Shown here one piece after another: positions 21,881 through 36,000 of a DNA stretch of 64,000 nt. Source of the DNA: Poa pratensis (taxonomy: Eukaryota > Streptophyta > Magnoliopsida > Poales > Poaceae); contig CAMZMU010000055.1 of assembly GCA_947311845.1 (NCBI GenBank), positions 16,988,877 to 17,052,876 on the forward strand. Direction: 5' to 3'. Numbering within the stretch: position 1 is the stretch's first letter; the number at the start of each line of letters is the position of its first letter. A model generated the notes under the pieces. The model did not search any database. It was not told where the DNA came from and worked only from the letters and a program-made list of their open reading frames with translations. Both the position numbers and the translations under genes were made by a program.

Positions 21881-24800
21881 ATCCAAAAACCTAATATGTG
21901 TAGGCAATTTTCGGTCAATGGTTTTGCTGCTGCACTGAAACCAGCCCCGTTTACGGGGACATATTTTAAGCGTTGGCAAACCAAAACCACCTTATGGCTC
22001 ACTGCAATGAACGTGTTCTGGGTCGCCGGTGTTACTCCCAATGGAACGATTGCTCCTGAACAGGAGAAGGCGTTCAGGGATGCCACCGTCGTCTTTGTTG
22101 GAGCCATTCTGAGCGTGATCGGAGATAAGTTGGTTGATGCATATTTACATGTGCGGGTTGCCAAGGACTTGTGGGAGGCGCTCGAATCTAAATTCGGCGC
22201 AACTGATGCTGGAAGCGAGATGTACACTATAGAGCAGTTCCATGATTACAAGATGGTTGAAAACCGTTCTGTATTGGAACAAGCTCATGAGATACAGTGC
22301 ATCGCTAAGGAGCTTGAGCTTCTGAAGTGTGTGTTACCGGGCAAGTTTGTCGCGGGATGCATAATCGCTAAGCTGCCCAATTCCTGGAGGAACTTTGCTA
22401 CTACTCTGAAACATCAGAGGCGTGAATTCTCAGTGGAGGATGTCATCGGCCATCTGAGTGTGGAGCAGAACTCGAGAGCAAAGGACTCAAACGGAAAAGG
22501 GAACGAGGGATCTTCTGTCGCCAATTTTGTACAGAAGAACTCCAACCACCACAAGCCCAAGGGAAGACCTAGTGTCCAACAGAATACCGACTTCAAGAAG
22601 AAGGGTAAGAAGCCCTTCAACAAGGATAAGAAGAAGGGAGCCTGCTTCACATGTGGTTCAGAGGAACATTGGGCTCCCAAGTGCCCAAAGAAGTTCAAGA
22701 AACCAGGACAGGACTCCAAGTCTGCCAACATGGTTGTGAGCAACAATGAGAATGGTGCATCCGGGTACGGTAATTTGTTTACTGTATTTTCAGTTTTTCA
22801 GTCTAACGATTGGTGGATTGACACGGGTGCAAATATACATGTATGTGCTGACATCTCATTGTTTTCTTCTTATCAGGTCACAGGGAACGGATCCGTACTG
22901 ATGGGGAATGGCGCAAGTGCTTCTGTTCTTGGTGTTGGCACGGTCGATCTGAAGTTTACTTCGGGAAGGATCGTGCAGCTCAAGAACGTGCAGCATGTCC
23001 CCGCCATCAAGAAGAATCTCGTTAGTGGCTCCCTTCTATGTAGAGAAGGGTTTAAGTTGGTATTTGAGTCTAATAAAGTAGTTATTACGAAATATGGACT
23101 ATTTGTTGGAAAAGGTTATGAATGCGGAGGCTTGTTCCGCTTTTCCCTCGCTGATTTTTGTAATAAAGTCGTGAACAATATTCATTCGAATGTTAATGAA
23201 ACAGAAGTTTGGCATTCACGTCTTTGTCACATTGGTTTCGGTTGTATGACGCGGTTAGCAAAATTGAATTTAATCCCGAATTTCACTTTAGCCAAAGGTT
23301 CTAAGTGCCTTTCGTGTGTGCAAGCAAAACAACCTCGCAAGCCCCATAAAGCTGCGACGGAGAGACACTTGGCACCGTTAGAACTCATACATTCTGATCT
23401 TTGTGAGATGAATGGCGTGCTGACTAAAGGTGGAAAAAGATATTTCATGACACTCATAGATGATTCCACTAGATTTTGCTATATATATATATGTTAAGCA
23501 CTAAAGATGAGGCTCTACACTACTTTAAAATCTATAAGGCAGAAGTTGAGAATCAACTTGAAAAGAAAATTAAACGAGTCCGGTCAGATCGTGGTGGAGA
23601 GTACTTCTCACATGAGTTTGATTCTTTCTGTGCGGAACACGGCATTATTCATGAGAGGACGCCTCCCTATTCACCCCAGTCAAATGGGGTTGCTGAACGG
23701 AAAAACCGTACTCTAACAGATTTGGTTAACGCCATGTTAGATACATCGGGTTTATCCAAGGCATGGTGGGGGGAGGCTGTATTGACATCATGTCATGTCC
23801 TGAATAAAGTTCCGACAAAAGACAGTGAGATCACTCCCTATGAAAAATGGGAGAAGAGAAAAACGACACTCTCATACTTGCGTACTTGGGGATGCTTGGC
23901 GAAAGTCAATGTGCCGATCCCCAAAAAGCGTAAGCTTGGACCAAAGACCGTGGACTGTGTTAATTTGGGCTACGCTAAGAACAGCGTCGGCTATAGATTT
24001 CTAGTAGTGAAATCCGAGGTACCTGACGTGAAGGTCGGTACAATTATGGAGTCTAAAGATGCTACATTCTTTGAGGATATTTTTCCTATGAGAGATATGC
24101 AAAGCACTTCTAGACAGGAATCTAATGAGACTCCTGAACCTGTCATTCCGATGGAATATTATGAACAAACACATGATGAAAATCCTGAGGAGGATGATGA
24201 GGAAACCCTTGGTAGGGGCAAGAGACAGAGGACTGCAAAGTCCTTTGGTGATGATTTCCTTGTATACCTCGTGGATGATACTCCCACTTCTATCTCAGAG
24301 GCTTATGCGTCTCCGGATGCTGATTACTGGAAAGAAGCGGTTCGTAGCGAGATGGACTCCATCATGGCTAACGGAACATGGGAAATTACTGAACGTCCCT
24401 ATGGCTGTAAACCATTGGGATGTAAGTGGGTGTTCAAAAAGAAGCTTAGGCCCGATGGTACAATTGAAAAGTACAAGGCTAGACTTGTGGCCAAGGGTTA
24501 TTCCCAGAAAGAAGAGGAAGATTTCTTCGATACTTATTCACCTGTGGCCAGACTGACCACCATACGAGTATTACTCTCTTTGGCAGCCTCGCATGGTCTT
24601 CTCGTCCACCAGATGGATGTTAAGACGGCTTTCCTGAACGGAGAGCTAGACGAGGAAATCTACATGCAACAGCCAGATGGCTTTGTATTAGATGGTCAGG
24701 AAGGAAAGGTGTGTAAGTTACTGAAATCATTATATGGCCTGAAACAAGCACCTAAGCAATGGCATGAGAAGTTCAATACAACTTTAACCTCTGCTGGTTT

Positions 24801-25824
24801 TGTTGTTAATGAAGCTGACAAATGTGTATATTATCGCCATGGTGGGGGCGAAGGAGTTATACTGTGCTTGTATGTTGATGACATACTGATATTTGGGACC
24901 AACCTCAAAGTCATTGAGGAGGTTAAATCTTTTCTGTCTCAGAACTTTGAGATGAAAGACCTTGGTGTGGCTGATGTTATTTTGAACATCAAGCTATTGA
25001 GAGATAATGAGGGTGGGATTACTCTGTTGCAATCTCATTACGTTGAGAAGATTTTGAGTCGTTTTGGATATTCGGACTGCAAAACTTCTCCAACACCATA
25101 TGATCCTAGTGTGCAAATTCGAAAATTCAAAGGCACAGCTAAGGATCAGTTGAGGTACTCTCAAGTCATTGGTTCACTCATGTACTTAGCAAGCGCTACA
25201 AGGCCTGACATCATGTTTGCTGTGTGCAAACTGAGCCGGTTTGTTTCCAATCCGGGTGATGTTCATTGGCATGCTGTCGAAAGAATTATGCGCTATCTGA
25301 AAGGTACTGAGAACTACGGACTTCACTATTCTGGAAGCCCGTCAGTGCTTGAGGGGTATTGTGATGCGAATTGGATCTCTGATGCTGATGAGATGAAAGC
25401 CACAACGGGTTATGTGTTTACCCTTGGAGGTGGTGCTGTTTCCTGGAAGTCTTGCAAGCAAACGATCCTGACGAGATCGACAATGGAAGCAGAATTAACA
25501 GCATTGGACACATCTGGTGTCGAAGCAGGATGGCTTCGAGATCTGTTGATGGACTTGCCTGTGGTTGAAAAGCCAGTTCCGGCTATCCTTATGAACTGTG
25601 ACAATCAGACAGTGATTACCAAGGTCAAGAGTTCAAAGGACAACATGCAGTCCAACAAACATATAAGAATGAGATTAAAAGCTGTCAGACATTTGAGAAA
25701 CTCCGGAGTAATAGCGCTGGATTATATCCAGTCGGCTAAGAATCTGGCAGATCCCTTTACTAAAGGGCTATCACGTGTTGTGATAGAAAATGCATCGAGA
25801 GAGATAGGGATGAAACCCACATGA
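21551..25824 (+). pseudogene. Copia polyprotein, unit 1 (one frameshift)
   Basis: The frame opens at the ATG inside LTR1 with a poly-alanine segment, then a hydrophobic stretch (MFIPLLFISMFAVLV) that may be intron. Gag follows, with a CCHC knuckle at about residues 365-378 (CFTCGSEEHWAPKC), and the protease site WWIDTGA (Asp at about 424). The integrase has a His/Cys motif (H-x4-H, CLSC) and RSDRGGEYF and [10 protein letters not shown] for the D,D-35-E triad. An extra AT in the run at 23479-23491 shifts the frame just after [10 protein letters not shown]. The second frame (to 25824) carries the rest of integrase, reverse transcriptase (YVDDIL; SATRPDI) and RNase H ([15 protein letters not shown]). 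There is no envelope gene. Confidence 0.9.
21691..21903 (+). other. Candidate intron across the LTR/internal junction
   Basis: GTATAAC at 21691 and TGTGTAG at 21901-21903 could be a donor and acceptor. Removing these 213 nt joins ...NWPTGG to QFSVNGFAAALKP in frame and deletes the hydrophobic segment. The interval is T-rich compared with the GC-rich coding DNA before it. Because 213 is a multiple of three and has no stop, the unspliced RNA also stays open. No transcript evidence is available. Confidence 0.4.
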
Positions 25825-26365
25825 GCTGCCATGGTAGTAACCCAACCTATGTGATCGGAGATCCCGTGAAGTAGGACCTGGGAAAACAAGCTGATGGTTA
25901 ACTGAGGAGAGTACTTTTACTAACCTACTCCGTTGGAGATGCAATACTCTCGGTAACTGTATGGCAGGTTGACATGTCTTAATGTGTTCCAAAGCTTTGC
26001 ATAAGCAAGACGCTATCCTACAGAGCGATCTTTGGAGGAACACACCTATATGAACCTGACTGCTGGTCACAGTCTATGAGATTAGGGTGATCTCTAGTAA
26101 GTTCATGAAAAGGCCAGGAGTGACTAATATGCTCCACCCGAGGGGTCAGCCTTCGGCAGCCTAGTACTGGTAAGACATTCAGTGAAACTACTTTACGCCA
26201 AACTGACAATTCAAGGCCTAGTCCATTGTCAGTTGTGAAGGAGTGTAGCTGATTGCTCTAGGTGGATGTTCAACCTTAACGGGTCTCCACTGAAAATACT
26301 GGTATATCAAAACAGTGTTTGGAACAGATGACAACATCATGGGTCTTTGGGATCTGGTGGGGGAT

Positions 26366-27471
26366 TGCTGAAATATTGGGCCATTTAGCCCATTTAACAA
26401 TTCTGAAAATCCCTAAGGCCCATGTTGTCATGGCATGTGGTGGGAGTTTAGTCCCATACCGCTAGTTTAGTGAGATGTGCATCAGCTTATATACTGAGAC
26501 ATTCTCCTACTAGTATGAGTTGGTGTGAGGTATTAGGAGAATGGCTGTGTACCACACACGCGCTCCTCCTCCTCCGCCGCCCGCCTCGCCACGCCTCGCC
26601 TCGCCTCGTCACGACACGTCATGACGCGCCGCGCCGCGGGTTGCGGGAATCTCGCCGAGCCGATGTATTCTTTTTGTCACGCAGGAATAAAATGTGAACG
26701 GTCATGAAACGTTTTTCCTTAATGGAAATGAATACGAAGTTGAAACGTCTGTCTTAAGTGCTCTTAAGTACGACCGTTTCCAGAATTCATTTGCCTTAAC
26801 GGAATTGATTGCACGCGTTTCTGTTGGACCTCTCGCCTCCTGCGCTGCGTGTATAAAGGAGAGGTCGCTCCTCTCTTGCGAACACAGAACAGAATCATCT
26901 GCTCCACGCGCCGCTACCATCGTTCCTTTGCTGTCGCTGCCATCGCTGATCCCATCCCGTCCGCCGCGTACAAGGTCGACGGGAGAGCAGGCCTCCGAAA
27001 CCCCGCCTCTCCGTTTCCTGTACGGGAGAGGGGCGATTAGGTTTTTGGGGAGCGTCTCCTACGCGACTGCTCGCCAATCTTCGTCCCCTACGTCGTCTAC
27101 TTCCTCTTCGTCCACTACATCTGCGTCGCCTTCATCATCATCATGACCAACGAGGACGCCACTGCTGCTGCGGCGCCAATGCTGCTGCTGCGGCCGCCGC
27201 CGCCCAAGAGACTGCCAACGCTGCTGCTGCCGCTGCCGCCGCAGCCTCCGCTGCTGCCACGGCCAACTGGCCTACTGGAGGGTATAACATGTTTATCCCT
27301 CTCCTGTTTATTTCCATGTTTGCAGTACTAGTCATATGCGTAGATGTTTCTACTATTTGTCTAGTACGTAGTTTCATCATGAAGTTTCAGTATGTCATTA
27401 GCACTGTGTATGCCATGTTCATGATTTATTCTTGGATTAATTTAATCGAACAATTGCCTATATTCTCAACA
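26366..27471 (+). repeat. LTR2 (shared by units 1 and 2, 1106 bp)
   Basis: TGCTGAAATATT... to ...TCTCAACA. It serves as 3' LTR of unit 1 and 5' LTR of unit 2, with no target duplication on either side. Compared with LTR3 it lacks one G in the alanine-codon tract (about 27173), which shifts the frame opened by its ATG at 27143. Confidence 0.92.
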
Positions 27472-30400
27472 ATCCAAAAACCTAATATGTGTAGGCAATT
27501 TTCGGTCAATGGTTTTGCTGCTGCACTGAAACCAGCCCCGTTTACGGGGACATATTTTAAGCGTTGGCAAACCAAAACCACCTTATGGCTCACTGCAATG
27601 AACGTGTTCTGGGTCGCCGGTGTTACTCCCAATGGAACGATTGCTCCTGAACAGGAGAAGGCGTTCAGGGATGCCACCGTCGTCTTTGTTGGAGCCATTC
27701 TGAGCGTGATCGGAGATAAGTTGGTTGATGCATATTTACATGTGCGGGTTGCCAAGGACTTGTGGGAGGCGCTCGAATCTAAATTCGGCGCAACTGATGC
27801 TGGAAGCGAGATGTACACTATAGAGCAGTTCCATGATTACAAGATGGTTGAAAACCGTTCTGTATTGGAACAAGCTCATGAGATACAGTGCATCGCTAAG
27901 GAGCTTGAGCTTCTGAAGTGTGTGTTACCGGGCAAGTTTGTCGCGGGATGCATAATCGCTAAGCTGCCCAATTCCTGGAGGAACTTTGCTACTACTCTGA
28001 AACATCAGAGGCGTGAATTCTCAGTGGAGGATGTCATCGGCCATCTGAGTGTGGAGCAGAACTCGAGAGCAAAGGACTCAAACGGAAAAGGGAACGAGGG
28101 ATCTTCTGTCGCCAATTTTGTACAGAAGAACTCCAACCACCACAAGCCCAAGGGAAGACCTAGTGTCCAACAGAATACCGACTTCAAGAAGAAGGGTAAG
28201 AAGCCCTTCAACAAGGATAAGAAGAAGGGAGCCTGCTTCACATGTGGTTCAGAGGAACATTGGGCTCCCAAGTGCCCAAAGAAGTTCAAGAAACCAGGAC
28301 AGGACTCCAAGTCTGCCAACATGGTTGTGAGCAACAATGAGAATGGTGCATCCGGGTACGGTAATTTGTTTACTGTATTTTCAGTTTTTCAGTCTAACGA
28401 TTGGTGGATTGACACGGTGCAAATATACATGTATGTGCTGACATCTCATTGTTTTCTTCTTATCAGGTCACAGGGAACGGATCCGTACTGATGGGGAATG
28501 GCGCAAGTGCTTCTGTTCTTGGTGTTGGCACGGTCGATCTGAAGTTTACTTCGGGAAGGATCGTGCAGCTCAAGAACGTGCAGCATGTCCCCGCCATCAA
28601 GAAGAATCTCGTTAGTGGCTCCCTTCTATGTAGAGAAGGGTTTAAGTTGGTATTTGAGTCTAATAAAGTAGTTATTACGAAATATGGACTATTTGTTGGA
28701 AAAGGTTATGAATGCGGAGGCTTGTTCCGCTTTTCCCTCGCTGATTTTTGTAATAAAGTCGTGAACAATATTCATTCGAATGTTAATGAAACAGAAGTTT
28801 GGCATTCACGTCTTTGTCACATTGGTTTCGGTTGTATGACGCGGTTAGCAAAATTGAATTTAATCCCGAATTTCACTTTAGCCAAAGGTTCTAAGTGCCT
28901 TTCGTGTGTGCAAGCAAAACAACCTCGCAAGCCCCATAAAGCTGCGACGGAGAGACACTTGGCACCGTTAGAACTCATACATTCTGATCTTTGTGAGATG
29001 AATGGCGTGCTGACTAAAGGTGGAAAAAGATATTTCATGACACTCATAGATGATTCCACTAGATTTTGCTATATATATATGTTAAGCACTAAAGATGAGG
29101 CTCTACACTACTTTAAAATCTATAAGGCAGAAGTTGAGAATCAACTTGAAAAGAAAATTAAACGAGTCCGGTCAGATCGTGGTGGAGAGTACTTCTCACA
29201 TGAGTTTGATTCTTTCTGTGCGGAACACGGCATTATTCATGAGAGGACGCCTCCCTATTCACCCCAGTCAAATGGGGTTGCTGAACGGAAAAACCGTACT
29301 CTAACAGATTTGGTTAACGCCATGTTAGATACATCGGGTTTATCCAAGGCATGGTGGGGGGAGGCTGTATTGACATCATGTCATGTCCTGAATAAAGTTC
29401 CGACAAAAGACAGTGAGATCACTCCCTATGAAAAATGGGAGAAGAGAAAAACGACACTCTCATACTTGCGTACTTGGGGATGCTTGGCGAAAGTCAATGT
29501 GCCGATCCCCAAAAAGCGTAAGCTTGGACCAAAGACCGTGGACTGTGTTAATTTGGGCTACGCTAAGAACAGCGTCGGCTATAGATTTTTAGTAGTGAAA
29601 TCCGAGGTACCTGACGTGAAGGTCGGTACAATTATGGAGTCTAAAGATGCTACATTCTTTGAGGATATTTTTCCTATGAGAGATATGCAAAGCACTTCTA
29701 GACAGGAATCTAATGAGACTCCTGAACCTGTCATTCCGATGGAATATTATGAACAAACACATGATGAAAATCCTGAGGAGGATGATGAGGAAACCCTTGG
29801 TAGGGGCAAGAGACAGAGGACTGCAAAGTCCTTTGGTGATGATTTCCTTGTATACCTCGTGGATGATACTCCCACTTCTATCTCAGAGGCTTATGCGTCT
29901 CCGGATGCTGATTACTGGAAAGAAGCGGTTCGTAGCGAGATGGACTCCATCATGGCTAACGGAACATGGGAAATTACTGAACGTCCCTATGGCTGTAAAC
30001 CATTGGGATGTAAGTGGGTGTTCAAAAAGAAGCTTAGGCCCGATGGTACAATTGAAAAGTACAAGGCTAGACTTGTGGCCAAGGGTTATTCCCAGAAAGA
30101 AGAGGAAGATTTCTTCGATACTTATTCACCTGTGGCCAGACTGACCACCATACGAGTATTACTCTCTTTGGCAGCCTCGCATGGTCTTCTCGTCCACCAG
30201 ATGGATGTTAAGACGGCTTTCCTGAACGGAGAGCTAGACGAGGAAATCTACATGCAACAGCCAGATGGCTTTGTATTAGATGGTCAGGAAGGAAAGGTGT
30301 GTAAGTTACTGAAATCATTATATGGCCTGAAACAAGCACCTAAGCAATGGCATGAGAAGTTCAATACAACTTTAACCTCTGCTGGTTTTGTTGTTAATGA

Positions 30401-31412
30401 AGCTGACAAATGTGTATATTATCGCCATGGTGGGGGCGAAGGAGTTATACTGTGCTTGTATGTTGATGACATACTGATATTTGGGACCAACCTCAAAGTC
30501 ATTGAGGAGGTTAAATCTTTTCTGTCTCAGAACTTTGAGATGAAAGACCTTGGTGTGGCTGATGTTATTTTGAACATCAAGCTATTGAGAGATAATGAGG
30601 GTGGGATTACTCTGTTGCAATCTCATTACGTTGAGAAGATTTTGAGTCGTTTTGGATATTCGGACTGCAAAACTTCTCCAACACCATATGATCCTAGTGT
30701 GCAAATTCGAAAATTCAAAGGCACAGCTAAGGATCAGTTGAGGTACTCTCAAGTCATTGGTTCACTCATGTACTTAGCAAGCGCTACAAGGCCTGACATC
30801 ATGTTTGCTGTGTGCAAACTGAGCCGGTTTGTTTCCAATCCGGGTGATGTTCATTGGCATGCTGTCGAAAGAATTATGCGCTATCTGAAAGGTACTGAGA
30901 ACTACGGACTTCACTATTCTGGAAGCCCGTCAGTGCTTGAGGGGTATTGTGATGCGAATTGGATCTCTGATGCTGATGAGATGAAAGCCACAACGGGTTA
31001 TGTGTTTACCCTTGGAGGTGGTGCTGTTTCCTGGAAGTCTTGCAAGCAAACGATCCTGACGAGATCGACAATGGAAGCAGAATTAACAGCATTGGACACA
31101 TCTGGTGTCGAAGCAGGATGGCTTCGAGATCTGTTGATGGACTTGCCTGTGGTTGAAAAGCCAGTTCCGGCTATCCTTATGAACTGTGACAATCAGACAG
31201 TGATTACCAAGGTCAAGAGTTCAAAGGACAACATGCAGTCCAACAAACATATAAGAATGAGATTAAAAGCTGTCAGACATTTGAGAAACTCCGGAGTAAT
31301 AGCGCTGGATTATATCCAGTCGGCTAAGAATCTGGCAGATCCCTTTACTAAAGGGCTATCACGTGTTGTGATAGAAAATGCATCGAGGGAGATAGGGATG
31401 AAACCCACATGA
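27143..31412 (+). pseudogene. Copia polyprotein, unit 2 (two frameshifts, integrase-RT frame intact)
   Basis: A missing G near 27173 separates the ATG and alanine tract from Gag; Gag remains open from 27289. A missing G at 28415-28417 falls in the protease site, where the other units read GACACGGGTGCA, and destroys DTGA. In contrast the AT run at 29070-29081 is two bases shorter than in units 1, 3 and 4, so integrase, reverse transcriptase and RNase H form one frame (28449-31412, 987 residues). It carries the same catalytic motifs as unit 1. Confidence 0.9.
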
Positions 31413-31953
31413 GCTGCCATGGTAGTAACCCAACCTATGTGATCGGAGATCCCGTGAAGTAGGACCTGGGAAAACAAGCTGATGGTTAACTGAGGAGAGT
31501 ACTTTTACTAACCTACTCCGTTGGAGATGCAATACTCTCGGTAACTGTATGGCAGGTTGACATGTCTTAATGTGTTCCAAAGCTTTGCATAAGCAAGACG
31601 CTATCCTACAGAGCGATCTTTGGAGGAACACACCTATATGAACCTGACTGCTGGTCACAGTCTATGAGATTAGGGTGATCTCTAGTAAGTTCATGAAAAG
31701 GCCAGGAGTGACTAATATGCTCCACCCGAGGGGTCAGCCTTCGGCAGCCTAGTACTGGTAAGACATTCAGTGAAACTACTTTACGCCAAACTGACAATTC
31801 AAGGCCTAGTCCATTGTCAGTTGTGAAGGAGTGTAGCTGATTGCTCTAGGTGGATGTTCAACCTTAACGGGTCTCCACTGAAAATACTGGTATATCAAAA
31901 CAGTGTTTGGAACAGATGACAACATCATGGGTCTTTGGGATCTGGTGGGGGAT

Positions 31954-33055
31954 TGCTGAAATATTGGGCCATTTAGCCCATTTAACAATTCTGAAAATCC
32001 CTAAGGCCCATGTTGTCATGGCATGTGGTGGGAGTTTAGTCCCATACCGCTAGTTTAGTGAGATGTGCATCAGCTTATATACTGAGACATTCTCCTACTA
32101 GTATGAGTTGGTGTGAGGTATTAGGAGAATGGCTGTGTACCACACGCGCGCTCCTCCTCCTCCGCCGCCCGCCTCGCCACGCCTCGCCTCGCCTCGTCAC
32201 GACACGTCACGACGCGCCGCGGGTTGCGGGAATCTCGCCGAGCCGATGTATTCTTTTTGTCACGCAGGAATAAAATGTGAACGGTCATGAAACGTTTTTC
32301 CTTAATGGAAATGAATACGAAGTTGAAACGTCTGTCTTAAGTGCTCTTAAGTACGACCGTTTCCAGAATTCATTTGCCTTAACGGAATTGATTGCACGCG
32401 TTTCTGTTGGACCTCTCGCCTCCTGCGCTGCGTGTATAAAGGAGAGGTCGCTCCTCTCTTGCGAACACAGAACAGAATCATCTGCTCCACGCGCCGCTAC
32501 CATCGTTCCTTTGCTGTCGCTGCCATCGCTGATCCCATCCCGTCCGCCGCGTACAAGGTCGACGGGAGAGCAGGCCTCCGAAACCCCGCCTCTCCGTTTC
32601 CTGTACGGGAGAGGGGCGATTAGGTTTTTGGGGAGCGTCTCCTACGCGACTGCTCGCCAATCTTCGTCCCCTACGTCGTCTACTTCCTCTTCGTCCACTA
32701 CATCTGCGTCGCCTTCATCATCATCATGACCAACGAGGACGCCACTGCTGCTGCGGGCGCCAATGCTGCTGCTGCGGCCGCCGCCGCCCAAGAGACTGCC
32801 AACGCTGCTGCTGCCGCTGCCGCCGCAGCCTCCGCTGCTGCCACGGCCAACTGGCCTACTGGAGGGTATAACATGTTTATCCCTCTCCTGTTTATTTCCA
32901 TGTTTGCAGTACTAGTCATATGCGTAGATGTTTCTACTATTTGTCTAGTACGTAGTTTCATCATGAAGTTTCAGTATGTCATTAGCACTGTGTATGCCAT
33001 GTTCATGATTTATTCTTGGATTAATTTAATCGAACAATTGCCTATATTCTCAACA
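31954..33055 (+). repeat. LTR3 (shared by units 2 and 3, 1102 bp)
   Basis: Same ends and TATA box as LTR2. It shares CACACGCGCGCTCC (about 32141) with LTR1, whereas LTR2, 4 and 5 have CACACACGCGCTCC. It is a few bases shorter in the GCGCC tract at about 32210. Confidence 0.92.
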
Positions 33056-36000
33056 ATCCAAAAACCTAATATGTGTAGGCAATTTTCGGTCAATGGTTTT
33101 GCTGCTGCACTGAAACCAGCCCCGTTTACGGGGACATATTTTAAGCGTTGGCAAACCAAAACCACCTTATGGCTCACTGCAATGAACGTGTTCTGGGTCG
33201 CCGGTGTTACTCCCAATGGAACGATTGCTCCTGAACAGGAGAAGGCGTTCAGGGATGCCACCGTCGTCTTTGTTGGAGCCATTCTGAGCGTGATCGGAGA
33301 TAAGTTGGTTGATGCATATTTACATGTGCGGGTTGCCAAGGACTTGTGGGAGGCGCTCGAATCTAAATTCGGCGCAACTGATGCTGGAAGCGAGATGTAC
33401 ACTATAGAGCAGTTCCATGATTACAAGATGGTTGAAAACCGTTCTGTATTGGAACAAGCTCATGAGATACAGTGCATCGCTAAGGAGCTTGAGCTTCTGA
33501 AGTGTGTGTTACCGGGCAAGTTTGTCGCGGGATGCATAATCGCTAAGCTGCCCAATTCCTGGAGGAACTTTGCTACTACTCTGAAACATCAGAGGCGTGA
33601 ATTCTCAGTGGAGGATGTCATCGGCCATCTGAGTGTGGAGCAGAACTCGAGAGCAAAGGACTCAAACGGAAAAGGGAACGAGGGATCTTCTGTCGCCAAT
33701 TTTGTACAGAAGAACTCCAACCACCACAAGCCCAAGGGAAGACCTAGTGTCCAACAGAATACCGACTTCAAGAAGAAGGGTAAGAAGCCCTTCAACAAGG
33801 ATAAGAAGAAGGGAGCCTGCTTCACATGTGGTTCAGAGGAACATTGGGCTCCCAAGTGCCCAAAGAAGTTCAAGAAACCAGGACAGGACTCCAAGTCTGC
33901 CAACATGGTTGTGAGCAACAATGAGAATGGTGCATCCGGGTACGGTAATTTGTTTACTGTATTTTCAGTTTTTCAGTCTAACGATTGGTGGATTGACACG
34001 GGTGCAAATATACATGTATGTGCTGACATCTCATTGTTTTCTTCTTATCAGGTCACAGGGAACGGATCCGTACTGATGGGGAATGGCGCAAGTGCTTCTG
34101 TTCTTGGTGTTGGCACGGTCGATCTGAAGTTTACTTCGGGAAGGATCGTGCAGCTCAAGAACGTGCAGCATGTCCCCGCCATCAAGAAGAATCTCGTTAG
34201 TGGCTCCCTTCTATGTAGAGAAGGGTTTAAGTTGGTATTTGAGTCTAATAAAGTAGTTATTACGAAATATGGACTATTTGTTGGAAAAGGTTATGAATGC
34301 GGAGGCTTGTTCCGCTTTTCCCTCGCTGATTTTTGTAATAAAGTCGTGAACAATATTCATTCGAATGTTAATGAAACAGAAGTTTGGCATTCACGTCTTT
34401 GTCACATTGGTTTCGGTTGTATGACGCGGTTAGCAAAATTGAATTTAATCCCGAATTTCACTTTAGCCAAAGGTTCTAAGTGCCTTTCGTGTGTGCAAGC
34501 AAAACAACCTCGCAAGCCCCATAAAGCTGCGACGGAGAGACACTTGGCACCGTTAGAACTCATACATTCTGATCTTTGTGAGATGAATGGCGTGCTGACT
34601 AAAGGTGGAAAAAGATATTTCATGACACTCATAGATGATTCCACTAGATTTTGCTATATATATATATGTTAAGCACTAAAGATGAGGCTCTACACTACTT
34701 TAAAATCTATAAGGCAGAAGTTGAGAATCAACTTGAAAAGAAAATTAAACGAGTCCGGTCAGATCGTGGTGGAGAGTACTTCTCACATGAGTTTGATTCT
34801 TTCTGTGCGGAACACGGCATTATTCATGAGAGGACGCCTCCCTATTCACCCCAGTCAAATGGGGTTGCTGAACGGAAAAACCGTACTCTAACAGATTTGG
34901 TTAACGCCATGTTAGATACATCGGGTTTATCCAAGGCATGGTGGGGGGAGGCTGTATTGACATCATGTCATGTCCTGAATAAAGTTCCGACAAAAGACAG
35001 TGAGATCACTCCCTATGAAAAATGGGAGAAGAGAAAAACGACACTCTCATACTTGCGTACTTGGGGATGCTTGGCGAAAGTCAATGTGCCGATCCCCAAA
35101 AAGCGTAAGCTTGGACCAAAGACCGTGGACTGTGTTAATTTGGGCTACGCTAAGAACAGCGTCGGCTATAGATTTCTAGTAGTGAAATCCGAGGTACCTG
35201 ACGTGAAGGTCGGTACAATTATGGAGTCTAAAGATGCTACATTCTTTGAGGATATTTTTCCTATGAGAGATATGCAAAGCACTTCTAGACAGGAATCTAA
35301 TGAGACTCCTGAACCTGTCATTCCGATGGAATATTATGAACAAACACATGATGAAAATCCTGAGGAGGATGATGAGGAAACCCTTGGTAGGGGCAAGAGA
35401 CAGAGGACTGCAAAGTCCTTTGGTGATGATTTCCTTGTATACCTCGTGGATGATACTCCCACTTCTATCTCAGAGGCTTATGCGTCTCCGGATGCTGATT
35501 ACTGGAAAGAAGCGGTTCGTAGCGAGATGGACTCCATCATGGCTAACGGAACATGGGAAATTACTGAACGTCCCTATGGCTGTAAACCATTGGGATGTAA
35601 GTGGGTGTTCAAAAAGAAGCTTAGGCCCGATGGTACAATTGAAAAGTACAAGGCTAGACTTGTGGCCAAGGGTTATTCCCAGAAAGAAGAGGAAGATTTC
35701 TTCGATACTTATTCACCTGTGGCCAGACTGACCACCATACGAGTATTACTCTCTTTGGCAGCCTCGCATGGTCTTCTCGTCCACCAGATGGATGTTAAGA
35801 CGGCTTTCCTGAACGGAGAGCTAGACGAGGAAATCTACATGCAACAGCCAGATGGCTTTGTATTAGATGGTCAGGAAGGAAAGGTGTGTAAGTTACTGAA
35901 ATCATTATATGGCCTGAAACAAGCACCTAAGCAATGGCATGAGAAGTTCAATACAACTTTAACCTCTGCTGGTTTTGTTGTTAATGAAGCTGACAAATGT

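Noticed and set aside
21690..21890. Hydrophobic segment in the copia frame as an envelope-like or membrane protein
   Set aside because: It lies before Gag, overlaps the LTR end and is T-rich, so a retained intron or chance translation explains it better. No envelope-position gene exists after RNase H.
23479..23497. Programmed frameshift at the AT run in integrase
   Set aside because: The run length differs between units (unit 2 is in frame), and copia elements normally use one frame. Slippage or sequencing error is simpler.
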